DNA of 64,000 nt. It comes from Bromus sterilis. Its lineage: Eukaryota > Streptophyta > Magnoliopsida > Poales > Poaceae. A model generated the notes under the pieces. It was not told the origin of the DNA. It saw only the letters and a list, made by a program, of their open reading frames with translations, and made no database searches. A program made the position numbers and the translations under genes. Positions within the stretch are counted from its first letter, which is position 1, and the number at the start of each line of letters is the position of its first letter. This document shows positions 32,703-45,580 of this stretch, in pieces. Location of the stretch: NCBI GenBank assembly GCA_950022295.1, contig OX465598.1, positions 114,249,001 through 114,313,000 on the forward strand, read 5' to 3'.

Positions 32703-34118
32703 ACTTCCACCTTCCATATTTTGCTAGCCTCTTTTTTACCTCACATTGCCCTTTCTCATCTTGAGAGTTAGTGCAAACTTTGATGGTGCATCCAAACCCT
32801 TGGCATGATACGCTCTGTCATCGTAAACCTCCTTATATCTTCCTCAAAGCAGCCACCATACCTACCTATCAAGGCATTTCCATAGCCTTTCCGAGATACA
32901 TTGCCATGCAACATCCACCATCCCATGACTTGATCTTCATGTCATATATGCTTTTTCTTGATCGAGGAGTCGCATGCTAGTTGGGCCTTGCCCTTATAAT
33001 TGCTACATGACGTGCTAGTATCATTGCATATCCTGCTACACTGACAGAGGCATACATTTACATACATCATGATAGTTTTCATTCTTCTTTATGTTGAGTA
33101 CTTCTTGTAAAGTGTGAATATCTTCTATATTCTTGTAAAATATAGAGTGTTTCCCTAAAGTGCGGAAGAGATCCCAAAGAGGACAAATTAAAAGATCCCA
33201 AAAGAGGACAAATGAGAGATAAATAGAAAGAGACAATGAGGCCACAAAAATACAAAAAAAGAGAAAAAAAGAAAAAAAATAAATATAAGGAGAGAAGGGG
33301 GCAACACTACTATTTCTTTTGAAAGATCCACAGTCATACTCCATTGTTATATTTTTACTCCATAGAGATTATCATTCATGCATAACTATGTGGGGATCCT
33401 TACACAAATAGAACTTGGTTTGCATATTCCAAGGATGAGCCTCCTCAAAAGAGCTCTAGGTCTTCATGAGCAAGCAAGTTGGATGCACCCCCTCTAGTTC
33501 CATTGGAGAGCTTACCTTAGTTCATATGTGCATCTGTTGCATGGCAATCCCTAATCCTCACATCATATCTATCATTCGGCTTTCTTTCGCCTATGATTGT
33601 CCTCATTGATGTGAGCCTTTCACACCTTTTTGTCTTCCTTCCCTACCATCTCTCTCTTTTCCATCCTAAGTGCCAACGTATCTTGCTTGCGCTCAACCAT
33701 TGCATGAGTGCTCAAAGTCGAAAGGGAGAGGATCAGTTTGACTTATACCTGACAAGTGGTCTGGGGACGAGTCAAAATAAGATTCCAAAGGAGACCAAGT
33801 GTGAAGTTTTAGTAGATTGAGTTCTCAGTTAAACTATATAGTATTTTTATGCTCTAAACCCATCTCCCACTTCTTGCACGCAAACACCATTTGGAGACAT
33901 TCGAGTCACGTACAGCGAGAGCTCTTGCACCTTTACGTTCATGCGTTGCTAGTTTCAATACTAGATATAGAATCTTGCTTGTTATTGTCTTGACTTGAAT
34001 TGCATATCTTACTTTTTTACTTTGAAGTTCTTATATGTGTGTTAGCATGCCACCCCAGAAATTATCTTTGTTATCATTTACCTACTCGAGGACGAGCAGG
34101 AATTAAGCTTGGGGATGT
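32703..34118 (+). other. 3' internal region of Athila-like element B
   Basis: This is the reverse complement of parts of A (about 316-1300) and C (42258-43680): for example the CCAAACCCTTGGCATGA, AAGTGCCAAC and GCACGCAAACACCATTTGGAG stretches. Noncoding. It begins abruptly at 32703 against fragment D and ends with AAGCTTGGGGATGT, the purine-rich tract directly before the LTR. Confidence 0.75.
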
Positions 34119-35521
34119 TGATACGTCCCAAACGTATCTATAATTTTTTCTCGTTCCATGCTCTTTTAGGTGACATTGCTATGTGTTTTGCTACACTTTC
34201 ATATCTTTTGATACATATTTGGACTAACCTAGTAACTCAGTGCACCCAGTGTCAGTTTTTGTCTGCTGATGTATGTGAATTGCAGGTTTATACCCATATT
34301 TACAGTGCCCGAAAAATTCCATAAAAATATATATAAAAAATTAGTGTTCCAAACGCCCGGAGGGGGGCCAGCCCCCTCCCAGGCGGCCTGCCCGCACGGC
34401 CAAGGGGGAGGTCATGCCATAAGGCCGCCTGGGTGACTCGGACCACCCTTGGTGCCCCCCTTTGGTGCTATTTTTACCCCCGCTGACAAAACACTGATTC
34501 GAGAACCCTTTTCTCCAGAAGCGATTCCAATCTCCGCCCCCATCGCCAACAAGCTTCGGGGGACCATAATTCCTGGGCCGGCACCCTACCGGGACGGGGA
34601 AGTGCCCCCGGATTCATCTCCATCGACGTTGCTTCCTCCATCCATGAAGTGGGAGTAGTTCCTCCTCGGGGCTAAGGCCTTCTACAATAGCTATGTGGTT
34701 AAATCTCTCTCCCATGATGTGATCTTGATTGTGATCATAGGCTAAGTTAATCTAGGGTGATCCCATGATGGTTCCCCTTCTTCTATGTATTGGATTGATG
34801 TACTCACTTGACAGCGGTCTATTGGACATGGATTAGAAGAATATTTTCATGAGTGATTTCCTCTTTTGTGAATTGATTGAAGACTGAGAGTCTCTTGGTG
34901 CTTCTCTTTGCCTATCCTTGAGATATGTTGTGGTGATTGTGGTACTCTCTTTGGATGGCCGCGGTGACATTGGGAAATCCATAGATGAGAACTACGAACT
35001 CTGAGGTGTTCTTTTGTAGCCCTACTTAATTCTTGTCCTCTCTTGATCACAAAGGAATGACCTCAGAGTTACATCTCCTTGCATGTTTTAGTGGAAATAT
35101 CATGTGATTAGACTATGTTAATGTTGTTGGGAGTTGCCACTAGTGAAAGTATGAAGCCTAGGCCTTGTTTCCACCATTGCAATACCTTTTGTGCTCACGT
35201 TTACTACACGTTTGCTTGCTGTAATTTTTATTACGGATTTATATTACTTCGTTTTCCCACACCTATCTCCCATATTTTACCATCTCTTCGCCGAACTAGT
35301 GCACCTATACAACTCCTAGTTGTATTAGGTGTGTTGGGGACACAAGAGACTTCTTGTATTTTAATTGCAGGGTTGTTTGAGAGAGACCATCTTCAACCTC
35401 TACTTCCCGGAGTTCGATAAACCTTAGGTCATCCAATTGAGGGAAATTGCTACTGTCCTACAAACATCTACGCTTGGAGGCCCAACATAGTCTACAAGAA
35501 TAGAAGCATGCGTAGACATCA
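34119..35521 (+). repeat. 3' LTR of element B
   Basis: TGATACGTCCCAAACG...GCGTAGACATCA, 1403 bp. Its first 250 bp resemble the LTRs of A and C, but its 3' half is different (GGTGTGTTGGGGACACAAGAG, GGAGGCCCAACA...), so B is a separate subfamily. The right end abuts T2 RNase H sequence. The left half of the element is lost, so no target duplication can be checked. Confidence 0.85.
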
Positions 35522-35687
35522 CATGCTCGTGCGGTGGAGGAGTGCTTCGTACTCTTCTTTTTTATTTGACGCATTTTCGAAGTTGATCTAGAGCGCATAT
35601 TTCAACTTGTTTGCCTTGGGGGAGATTAGTATGACGCCCGTGCCAGCTCCTTGTTGTCTCTTTGATACGTCGATGAATATTGTCCAC
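35522..35687 (-). pseudogene. Tat element T2, archaeal-type RNase H fragment
   Basis: On the minus strand the translation (SKRQQGAGTGVILISPKANKLKYAL, then NFENASNKKEEYEALLH) matches the second RNase H of T1 at 16990-17140. It continues T2 from 49228 across inserted element C. One internal stop is visible. The fragment ends at 35522 against the LTR of B, and the rest of T2 toward integrase is missing. Confidence 0.8.
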
Positions 35688-36502
35688 TGATTCTAGCGAG
35701 GAGATAATAGCTCTCGCCATTTGTTGGTTACCCCAAGTGGAAGGTTGAGATGTAGCGTAGTGGCAAATTTCCCTTGGTGAAGATACCAAGGTTGAGATTC
35801 AATCCAATAGGACTCCAACAACGACAAGTAGGTGGTTCGACAAGTGATGCGCCGTTTAAATGATTATCACTTTGCTTTGCCTGGACCTGCACACACAAAT
35901 AGCTTTGCTCCCAACAAAGTTTAGAGAGGTTGTCAATCTCTCCGGCATTGTTGTTTACAAAGGATTAAACACAAGGGGATAATGATAGTAGTGATAATTG
36001 CAATGAAAAGTAAAATAAGTAAAATAAATTTGTCAGAACCCTCTGTTAGGTAATGTGCTAGGGTCTTTTTCACTTTGCATTCATGAAAGATTTCAAAGGA
36101 AATTCAACTTCAAAATCCAAATGGGAGAAGGAACACCCCCCAGATGAATTAATTCAAAAGGTCAGATAAAAATCTTTTCCAAAAATTCATGTTAGATTTT
36201 TGAAAAGTCTTATAAATGAGTGTGATCACATATCAAGTGATGTGGGACCCATCCCATGCTCATAGATTTTTCAAATATTCAAACAGTGCCTTGGAATTAA
36301 AGAAATACCCCTATTTGATTTAAGATTCAAATTATTTGAATTTTAAAAATGTTGAAAGTTTATGAGTGGCTAGTCTATATTATTATGAGGCCACATAAAA
36401 GTTTTCAGCATTTAATAAAATGTTTAGCTATTTTATTTAGCTAAACAGAACAAATGTTAGAAAAGAGAAATAGAAAAGAAATTAAAAAATCCTTACCAGA
36501 CG

Positions 36503-36831
36503 CCCAGGCGAAGCCGGCCCACCCCAGCCCAGCCGGCCCACAGGGGCAGCGACGTCATTTTCCCCGTCCCGCGCCTCCAAGCTGCTCGGTGGAATGCCAC
36601 CGAGCTAGCCGGGGACGCCACGTCGCCGCCGAGAGCTTCCAGGCCTCCCCGTGGCCTCTTCTCGCACATGGAGACTCCCCGCAGCCTCCCTGATCCATTC
36701 CCCCCTTCCACGAGCTCCCTCCCCTCCTCTCTCGTCCGTTTCGTCGCCGCCCGAGAAGGACGCCGGAGCACCGTTGATCCCCCGCGTAGCCATTGACGCC
36801 TAGAAGCCCCAAGACCGTGTCCAAGCTCTTC
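36503..36831. repeat. 329-bp direct repeat, left copy
   Basis: CCCAGGCGAAGCCGG...CCAAGCTCTTC. The same 329 bp recur at 37328-37656 with under ten differences that I can count. The copies flank the RT fragment. Confidence 0.9.
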
Positions 36832-36849
36832 ATGTGGCCGCAATTGGCG
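36826..36849. repeat. 24-bp inverted repeat bounding the RT fragment
   Basis: The 24 bp CTCTTCATGTGG...TTGGCG are the exact reverse complement of 37294-37317, at the other end of the RT fragment. The right copy is native RT coding sequence (RQLRPHEE), so the left copy is the added, inverted one. Confidence 0.92.
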
Positions 36850-37327
36850 ATGAAACTTAGAGAGCATCGCCTGTATGCTAAATTCTCCAAGTGTGAATTC
36901 TGGCTACCAGAAGTGACCTACTTAGGCCACGTGATTTCTTCAAAAGGCATTGCTGTGAATCCCGAGAGAGTTCAGGCCGTCCTTGACTGGACTCCACCTG
37001 AATCGGTTAAGCAAGTTAGGAGTTTTCTTGGCCTAGCCAGCTATTGTCGTCGCTTCGTCGAGAACTTTTCTAAAGTTGCAAAGCCTCTAACTGAACTCCT
37101 CAAGTAAGATAAGAAATTCCTATGGACTCCCAAGTGCGAGGAAAGCTTTCAAGAGCTAAAAAGAAGATTGACTTCTGCACCTGTACTTGCACCTCCAGAC
37201 ACCAAAAAGGATTTCGAGATCTATTGTGACGCATCACGGCAAGGGTTAGGATGCATACTTCTGCAAGATCGACATGTGGTAGCTTATGCTTCACGCCAAT
37301 TGCGGCCACATGAAGAGAACTATCCTA
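36850..37327 (+). pseudogene. Chromovirus-type RT/RNase H fragment inside S1
   Basis: Translation LREHRLYAKFSKCEFWLPEV, YLGHVISSKGIAVNPERVQAV, RSFLGLASYCRRFVENFSK, then FEIYCDASRQGLGCILLQ and VVAYASRQLRPHEENYP: the thumb/connection of RT and the start of RNase H of a Tekay/Del-type chromovirus. One in-frame stop at 37105-37107. This family differs from the Tat and Athila elements of the window. Confidence 0.88.
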
Positions 37328-37656
37328 CCCAGGCGAAGCCGGCCCACCCCAGCCCAGCCGGCCCATAGGGGCAGCGGCGTCTTCTTCCCCGTCCCGCGCC
37401 TCCAAGCTGCTCGGTGGAATGCCACCGAGCTAGCCGAGGACGCCACGTCGCCGCCGAGAGCTTCCAGGCCTCCCCGTGGCCTCTTCTCGCACCTGGAGAC
37501 TCCCCGCAGCCTCCCTGATCCATTACCCCCTTCCACGAGCTCCCTCCCCTCCTCTCTCGTCCGTTTCGTCGCCGCCCGAGAAGGACGCCGGAGCACCGTT
37601 GATCCCCCGCGTAGCCATTGATGCCTAGAAGCCCCAAGACCGTGTCCAAGCTCTTC
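37328..37656. repeat. 329-bp direct repeat, right copy
   Basis: Second copy of 36503-36831; it continues without a break into the rest of S1, so this is probably the original location. Confidence 0.9.
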
Positions 37657-40600
37657 GTCGTCGTCGTCTTCATCGACCTGCAGAAGGAATCGGAGCCGGG
37701 CGCCTCCCCGAGCTCGCTAACTTCGTCGTCTTCATCGCCGGCCGCCGTGGATCGACTTCAAATTCCGGCAACTCCAGCGCCTCCCCGAGCAAGCCACCAC
37801 TCCAGTTAGATTCAGTGTGAGCTCGCAAGCGAAACCCCTCTTTCTCCCCCCTCGATTGCTTCCTCTATCCGGATCCGCCATGGGAACCGGAGTACCTCGC
37901 CGCCATGGTCGTCGCCCTCCTCGCTCCAGTGCCCGTCGTGAACCCCTAGTGCACGCGTTTGACTCCCGCGTGTGCCAGCGCTCGAACGCACCACAAACCA
38001 GCCCGATCCGTGCACTGCTACGTCATCTACGACCTCGCCGCCGTTTTGTTGCCGCCGGAGTCGTCGCCGTCGTCGCTCCCGACCACCCCGTGACGCCCTG
38101 TTGCCTCCAGAAGACGCGGACGAAGCTGCTGCATCCATTGGTGCCCTCCCCGTGGCCTCCCATGGCCCCTAGGCCATTCCGGCGAGTCGCCGCCGTGGCT
38201 CCAGTCGCCGGCGGTTAGCCGCCGGTGGGTTAGCCCTTAAGCACCTGGCTAATGAACCCCTGGGTCACTGACCAGTGGGCCCAGTGGCTTAATTAAGCCA
38301 CTGGATTAATTTAACTCACGGGTTAATTAACCCAGTCACTGACAAGGTGACCCCACATGTCAGCCCCCCCCCCTGACGTCAGCACTTGCGCAATAAATCA
38401 ATTAAATGAATTTCCAGAGATTATTTGAATTAAAGAATTCCAGAAATTCCAGAAAATACCCCAAACTTTGGAAATTCATAGAAAATTCATATTAACACCA
38501 AATTGGACAAATAATATATGAAAAATGATCAGGGGAAAATTATCTTTCCAAATATGCAACTTTCAACTCTGTTTGAGTTGATTTTAAAATGTGATCAGTA
38601 GCATTTGCTATTTGATTTAAATGGAATTAAATAAAATTCAAATCAAATATTTTTGCAACTTGAACCATGGCAACATGCTACATTTCAATCACACATCAGA
38701 GGCATATCATACACATTTCCAAAAGGTTCAAAATTATCAAACTATGTCACATGCAACTTGGTTAATTTGAATTCAAATGTGGAGTTTGAATTTGCAATTC
38801 AATTTGCAATATACTCCATTTAAATGGAATGCTCAACACATCAGTACCATGAACATCACCCTTTCAATCTTATTCATGTGATTGTGCATTGTACATTATG
38901 TTGATCCTATGATTGTCATGTTGCTGATAGAAGTGGAGCCGGAACCCGAGGTCACCCCCTTCGTTGAAGACCCCGAACCCGAACCTCGTCAGCAAGGCAA
39001 GCAAACCCCCATTGATCATGTCGATAAAATCCCACTTCCTTCTCATGTCTCGCTTATGCATTGTTTAGGATGATCACCATGATTCGTTTCTACCGCATAG
39101 ATGAACCCATTCCTTTGCATGACCTATCATTTTGTCACAGTAGTAAGCAAACCACAATCCTAGCAAATGTAGGAGTTGTTTGATATCATGTGGCCCCTGC
39201 AATGTTACTGCTTATTGCATGCTTAGTATGATACCATGTTGTTACTGTGATGTGAGTCGGGATGGGAATGATCATGTTCATGATGGTAGAAAAGTGTTGG
39301 TGAATCGACCCTAATACAAGGTGAACGATGAGAGGCTGTGTAGGAGTACACAGTGGGTTGTCTCGTTGAACACCGCCCTAGTACGAGTTCTTGTGTGGTG
39401 ATCCAAGATGAAGAGTACAACCACACATTGGGCTCACTTACCCCTCTCAACTTACTAACTCATCCCTTTCGATGTCCAGATGTCGCAATAGTTCGGAGTT
39501 CTGGTAGGTCTGTGGCCTGGATGCTAAGTGAGAGAACGGCTCATCCGAGACCGTCTTATGCACCACGCACACATCACTTAGGTCCACTTCGGTAAACCGG
39601 CCGGGTTCACGATTGTGGTAACCAACCCAAGTAGGCGGCTTTCTCGGACTAGATCGGCAATGAGGTAACAGTTGTGGTGAGCATCCTCGCTGGCACCCCT
39701 TGAATGGTGCCGAGATCAAAGGCGCTAAATGATGATCATGTGTATGTAGCGGTACACCCTTGCAAGGTTAACAAAACTATTCGAATAGCCGCGTCCGCGG
39801 TTATGGACTGCTTGGAAAGCTTAGCTTGATTATTAGATAACTTGAACCGGATACTTCTAAAACACACCAAGATAAGTGTGAGTGCTATGGCGTGCTTCCT
39901 CGTGGGGAAGTCGAGGAAGGCACCATAGTGGTGTATTGGTTGGAGAAAGTAGTGGACTCGTGTACGCTTCTTACCTCAAAGTCTGGTACTCGTAGTTCAG
40001 GATTAGCCAAGTCAAAGCTGGCATTTCTGCAAGTGAACCCCACCTCCCTTTACCTTGATACATGTGCATGAGTAGTATAGTTCCTATGTAAGTCTTGCTG
40101 AGTACGACTTTGTACTCACATTTGCTTAATCTATGTTTTAGATGATGCCACTGACCCCGAAGGTGGCTTCTTCATCGAGCTGGACGACTGAAGACCAACT
40201 AGTCTAGTCCCAGTCAGATGACTGGTTCCCTCGTGGAGGGCTTGTGTTTAAATAAAGCTTCTTAAGCCATTTGTTAAAATTGTCTGTACTCAGACATAAT
40301 TTTCTTCCGTTTGTGTTGTAATGTTGGATCACATGTTTGTGATCTCTGTTTGCACTCTATAAGAGTTATCAATAAAATTGTCCACTTTGTAGAGAATTGC
40401 AATGGTACCTGCTGTTCATACAAGGCATGTGTGCTGCGTGTATGTTTATAACATGCATGTCTTTGTATGGGTTTTCGAGACCTTAGTTGTGTTCTGGCTG
40501 GCGGTCTTTCATACACCAAGTGGCCCTTAGATGTGCGCAGCTTGGGGCATCGCGATGCGATTGTTCGAGACTCCGTCTCGTGCACACTTTGTGGTATGAT

Positions 40601-42257
40601 CGAGCCCGCCCTAAACCCCGACTAAGTGATCGGGCTGGAGTAAGTCTATGTAAGAGTTTTGAGGTAGTAGATAGTATGGTTGAGGCGACTTGTCTTTGAA
40701 TATGGGAGTTCACCACCCATATCATTAGACTTGTGTGCGGACGATGAGGACCCATCTCAGTTGATCATCCGGCCTGGATGGGATGCCCCTCACGTACGAT
40801 GCTTTCCGAGGATGTTCAGTGCTTGGCCTTGTCTGCTTAGACAAGTGGGTACGGTTCTCGGCTCTCCATCTGACTATGTCTTAGCTGTACTTGCATACGC
40901 TAACCCCGGGTCCCGACAAAATTGGAGGTGTAAACAGTGGCGGAAATATGTACCGGGGTCAGATGAAGTTCACTAGTGATGTCTCTCTCCCAAAAGACGA
41001 TAAACAGCTATGCGAGGTGAACAAATTACAGCTGGGCAATTGACACGATTAAAAATGCACCGCAATGCTAACTATGGTACAAAACAAAGGAAGAGGATCA
41101 AAAGCATGGGAAGTACGCCAAGACAAGTAGACCGAAATCCATATGCATCTACTCACTAACCATCCACCTTGAGACATATATCCAGAACATCTCGCTGGTA
41201 TTAAGTTGCGAGCCCCACCCAAAGTGTAAACCCAAAGTAACAGACAACTGCAATAAAAGAACTTTGCGTAAATTAAACAATCCTTGCACCCGCAAGTACA
41301 AGCACCGTTGTTTTGCCCTCGTGGCAACAACACATCCCCTAGACTCATGTTACTGTCACTCAAGCTAGTCATTGGGGGGCACGAACCCAACATCATGCAT
41401 AACGCTCCCTCTTGGAGTTCCAATCTACTACTTGGTCAAAGTAATAAAAAGAAACGGAGAACATGCAATAATTACTCACGAATATAAATATAAAAGGAGA
41501 ATAACCAAATATATTACTCATCAGAATCTGAACATAATCTCATAATCCATCAGATCCCAGCAAACTCAACATAGCAACAACATGAAAATTACATAGGTGC
41601 CTTGATCATGTAGGGCAGCTCACAAGGTTAAACATTGAAGAACAAAGATGGAGAGAAGACATCACATAGCTACTGATCACGGACCCATGGTCCAAGGTAG
41701 ACTACTCACGGCTCATCCCGGAGGCGGCCATGGTGGTGGAGAGGCTCCCGGATGTCAATCCTCCCTCCAGCAGGGTGCCGGGACAGTGTCTCCTGGTAGC
41801 CCCAATATCGGAAGCGCGGCGGCGGCAGAACAAAGGGGAGATTGCCCAAAAAGGGTTCGGTCCATGGGAGTTTCGTCACGGGGGGTAAATATAGGAGAAG
41901 GGGGGCAGCCAGGGGTGGACCAAGGAGTCCAGGCGGCCCCCTAGCGAGGCCTATGGTGGGCCCGGACCCCCTGGCCGCCTGGCCGCCTGGTGCACCCCCC
42001 CCCCCTTCGGGAATCCGGAAACTTCCGTCTCGTTGATTTTTTATATATTTTTTCCGGATTTTTTTGGGCACTTTAAGTAATGGGAAAACCTTAAATACAA
42101 AAACAGCAGAAAACAGAAACTGGCATTGTGGTGCACTGAGTAAATAGTTTAGTCCAAATATGATCAAAAGTTTATGAAAGTGCATCAAAAGCATAGCAAT
42201 GTCACCCAAAACATGCATGGAGCAAGCAGAAATTATAGATACGTTTGGGACGTATCA

Positions 42258-45226
42258 ACATCCCCAAGCTTAATTCTTGCTCGTCCTCAAGTACGTAAAT
42301 GATAACAAGCATAATTTATGTGGTGACATGCTACCAACCATATAATAACTTTAACTAAGGCAAGCAAGGCATGTAATTCAATTCAAGTCATAACAAGAAA
42401 GAGTCTATATTATCATTGAAACAAGCAACATAAGAACATAAAGGTGCAAGAGCTCTCGCTGTCCGTGACTCGAATGTCTCCAAATGGTGTTTGCGTGCAA
42501 GAAGTGGGAGATGGGTGTAGAGAAAAAACATACTGTTTATTTTAGTTGAGAAATTAATCTACAAAAGTTTCACACGTGGTCTCGTTTGGAATCTTATCTT
42601 AACGCATCCCCAAATCACTAGCCAGGTACAAGCCAAACTGATCCACACCCTTTGGACTTTTTGAGCACTCATACAATGGATGAGTGTAAGCAATAAAGTT
42701 AACACTTAAATGGTGAAAGAGTAAAAAGATGGGGAAGGAAGACAAAAAGGTGTGAAAGTCTCACATCAATGAGAACAATCATAGGCGAGAGAAAGCCAAA
42801 TGATAGATATGATGTGAGGAGTAGGGATTGCCCTGCAACGGATGCACATATGAGCTATGCAAAGCTCTAAAAGGAACTAGTGGGGGTGCATCCAACTTGC
42901 TTGCTCAAGAAGACCTAGAGCTCATTTGAGGAGGCTCATCATTGGAATATACAAGCCAAGTTTTATAGTGTAAGGGTCCCCACATAGCCATATGCATGTA
43001 TGATGATCTCTATGGAGTAAAAGATATCAGAGGGAGTTTGAGTGTGGATCTCTCAAAAGGAATAGTAGTGTGCCCCTTCTCTCTTTTTATTTTATTTTTA
43101 TCTTTTTTCTTTTTTTTATGGCCTCGATGGCTCTTTCTATTTCTCTCTCATTTGTCCTCTTTGGGATCTTTTAATTTGTGCTCTTTGGGATCTTTTAGTT
43201 TGTCCACTTTGGGATCTTTTCCTCACTTTAGGGGCAACACTCTATATATTACAAGTATAGAAGATCTTTCATACTTTACAAAAATACTCAGCACACAGAA
43301 AATGAAACTATCATGATGTATGCAAATGTCTGCCTCTGCTAGTGTAGCAGGTATGCAATGATACTAGCGCGTCATGTAGCAATTATTAGGGCAAGGCCCA
43401 ACTAGCGTGCGGCTCATCGATCAAGAAAAATCATGTATGACATGAAGATGAAGTCATGAGAAGGTGGATGTTGCATGGCAATGTATCTCGGAAAGGCTAT
43501 GGAAATGGCTTGTAGGTAGGTATGGTGGCTGTTTTGAGGAAAGATATAAGGAGGTTTATGATGATAGAGCATATCATGCCAAGAGTTTGAATGCACCGGC
43601 GAAGTATGCGCCAACTCTCGAGGTGAGAAAGGTAAATGCACGGTACCGAAGAGGCTAGCAAAATATGGATGGTGGAAGTGTCAACAATCGAATACTTACA
43701 TTAGTCCGAAGAACTTATGCACTTATTATCGGTAACTCTCAATTTAATCAGGAGGTTCACAAAGAGACAAGTAACCCGAGGAGGAGTGTAGGGGTATTTG
43801 GTTATCCTTGCGCATCCTCGACTCAAGGTACGTGAGTGTACTCTAATATCCGATCCCTCCAAAGATTAGTGATTCATCTAGTAGCTAGAGTTCTCAACTA
43901 GTTTTTTGTAGTTTTTAGAAAATAAACACGGATTGCCAAAAATATGACATCTATCACTAATAGGCTAAAGCTGTTGACACCAAAAGTTCGAACATTACTC
44001 AAGAGAATACCTCAAAACTTTTGCAAGTTACTACTACAATTGAATAGCAACCTCAATTACCTACCTTCAAGTCAAGACATACAACTCAGTGCAATAGGCC
44101 AAATCTATAAACAAGATAAACATGAAAACTCAAGAGAGTTGCACCAACAACCTAAACAAAATCTCTTAAAAAGATAAGCAGGAAAACTAAGAGCTAAGCA
44201 TGACAATAGCTACGAAAAGATAAAGAACACACACAACAAAGATAAGCATGAAAATCCTATGATGTGCTCTAGGTTAAAGTGGAGTGTCTTTCTCTCCCAC
44301 GCAAAGAAAGTTGGGTTCTAACTTGTTATGAACAGCAAACAAAGCTAAATAAAACTAAAAAGTAAAGAGCAAGACGCTCCAACCATAGCACATAATGCAT
44401 GAAGTGATAAAAATATAGTGGAACGAAGGACGAACTGATAATTGTTGATGGAGAAGGGGATGCACGGGGGCATCCCCAAGCTTAGATGCTTGAGTCTCCT
44501 TGGATATTTCTTGGGGGTGCATGGGGGCATCCCCAAGCTTGATCGTTTGACACTTCTGGATCTTCTTTCATCATCTTCCTTCGCACACTTGAAAACTACC
44601 TTCATACATAACTCATCATAAGCTGATTAGAGTGGTTAGTACCCATAATAAAATATTTTTTCTCTACTGGAAATAAAGATATTCTTGAAGATCTATTGTT
44701 TCTCAAGATTGCCAAAAAGTTTTTGCAAATAAAAAGAAATCTTAAGGTTTGCAAAACGAAGAAAAGGCAAAACATGGCAGAATGTGTGAAAAACAGACCA
44801 GTAGGTAGTAAATAATTTTTTTGGGGTACTTCTGCAACTCAAATCAAAAAAACTCAGAACATACGCATGAATGACAATTGTATAGAGCATGATGTCAAAA
44901 AAATCAGATAAAAAAGATGATTTGGTGATTTGCAGCCGAATTTTTCCGTGAAGGGGACAGGATCTGTTTCTGGACAGCACGTCACAACTTTTGAATTTTC
45001 TTGCAATCAGAGGCTAAACTTGGCACAAAGCTTGAAGATAAAGATACAATGATGTTTCTACAGTAGTAACAATCATCAAGGACACTAAAACAGAAGGAAA
45101 AACAAATTGGGTTGCCTCCCAACAAGCGCTTTATTTTACGCCTTTGAGCTAGGAACGAAGCAAAAAAGATCAAGTTTTATCAAGTGTGTGAGAATGTCTA
45201 GCCCGTGTAATGGACTCAAAAGGTAA
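42258..45226 (-). other. Noncoding 3' internal region of element C
   Basis: About 3 kb without a supported gene, in the place where Athila elements normally have RT, RNase H, integrase and env-like genes. It is colinear with 316-2853 of A. It contains ACATCCCCAAGCTT (purine tract, reversed) at 42258-42271 and two hairpins of the GGGATGC...GCATCCCC type (about 44457-44480 and 44513-44540). Confidence 0.7.
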
Positions 45227-45580
45227 CTAAATATTCTTTCTAGGGAAGTGTTCCATTCCATTCTTGAGAGGGAATTGGAATTTTATATTCCCCTTTTTCA
45301 TATCAATGCTGCGAAGAAAAGGACGTCCCAAAATAATTGGACATGAGGGTTCACACTCAATGTCCATAATAGTAAAATCAACGGGAACATAATTATCATT
45401 GACAATAATAAGAACATCGTAAATCTTCCCTAAAGGTTTCTTTACGGAACAATCAACAAGGCGTACACCAAAAGAACAAGGATCAAAAGGTTTCAATTCA
45501 AACATATCATACATTCTTTTGGGCATAACGGAGGTACTAGCTCCAACATCACAAAGAGCAAAGCAAGAGAAGCTATTCAA
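45227..45580 (-). CDS. Protease domain of element C
   Basis: A 117-codon frame resembling Athila retropepsins: FALCDVGASTSVMPKRMYD (active site D-V-G in place of D-T-G), RLVDCSVKKPLGKIYDVLI, VPVDFTIMDIE and CPIILGRPFLRS. It corresponds to the protease half of the frame at 2854-3651 in A, but the sequences are clearly diverged. No RT follows. Confidence 0.75.
   Translation of the reverse strand: MNSFSCFALCDVGASTSVMPKRMYDMFELKPFDPCSFGVRLVDCSVKKPLGKIYDVLIIVNDNYVPVDFTIMDIECEPSCPIILGRPFLRSIDMKKGNIKFQFPLKNGMEHFPRKNI

Larger units (their letters stand above)
36031..40918. mobile_element. S1: 4.9-kb TG...CA unit, probable solo LTR
   Basis: TGTCAGAACC...GGTCCCGACA flanked by AAATT (36026-36030 and 40919-40923), hence an LTR-type insertion. 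No primer site, purine tract or second LTR is inside, so a solo LTR of a long-LTR gypsy family is the simplest reading. Most of it is unique and noncoding: GC-rich with many CCG/CGT codon-like runs at 37660-38220, AT-rich from 38370 to 38880. Near 40246 GTGTTTAAATAAAG looks like an end-of-transcript signal. It carries a captured RT fragment flanked by a duplication. Confidence 0.7.
35688..42257 (-). repeat. 3' LTR of element C, split by S1
   Basis: Left piece 35688-36030 (TGATTCTAGCGAGGAGATAA...) and right piece 40924-42257 (GGAGGTGTAAACAGTGG...GGACGTATCA). The two pieces join into one sequence colinear with the 5' LTR at 47554-49227. Confidence 0.88.

Noticed and set aside
32703..34118. Possible unique host DNA between D and LTR B
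   Set aside because: It aligns inverted with internal parts of A and C, so it is element sequence.
36493..38220. Several GC-rich frames of 100-133 codons
   Set aside because: They lie in the 329-bp direct repeats and GC-rich part of S1, overlap on both strands and show only Arg/Pro/Ser-rich text.
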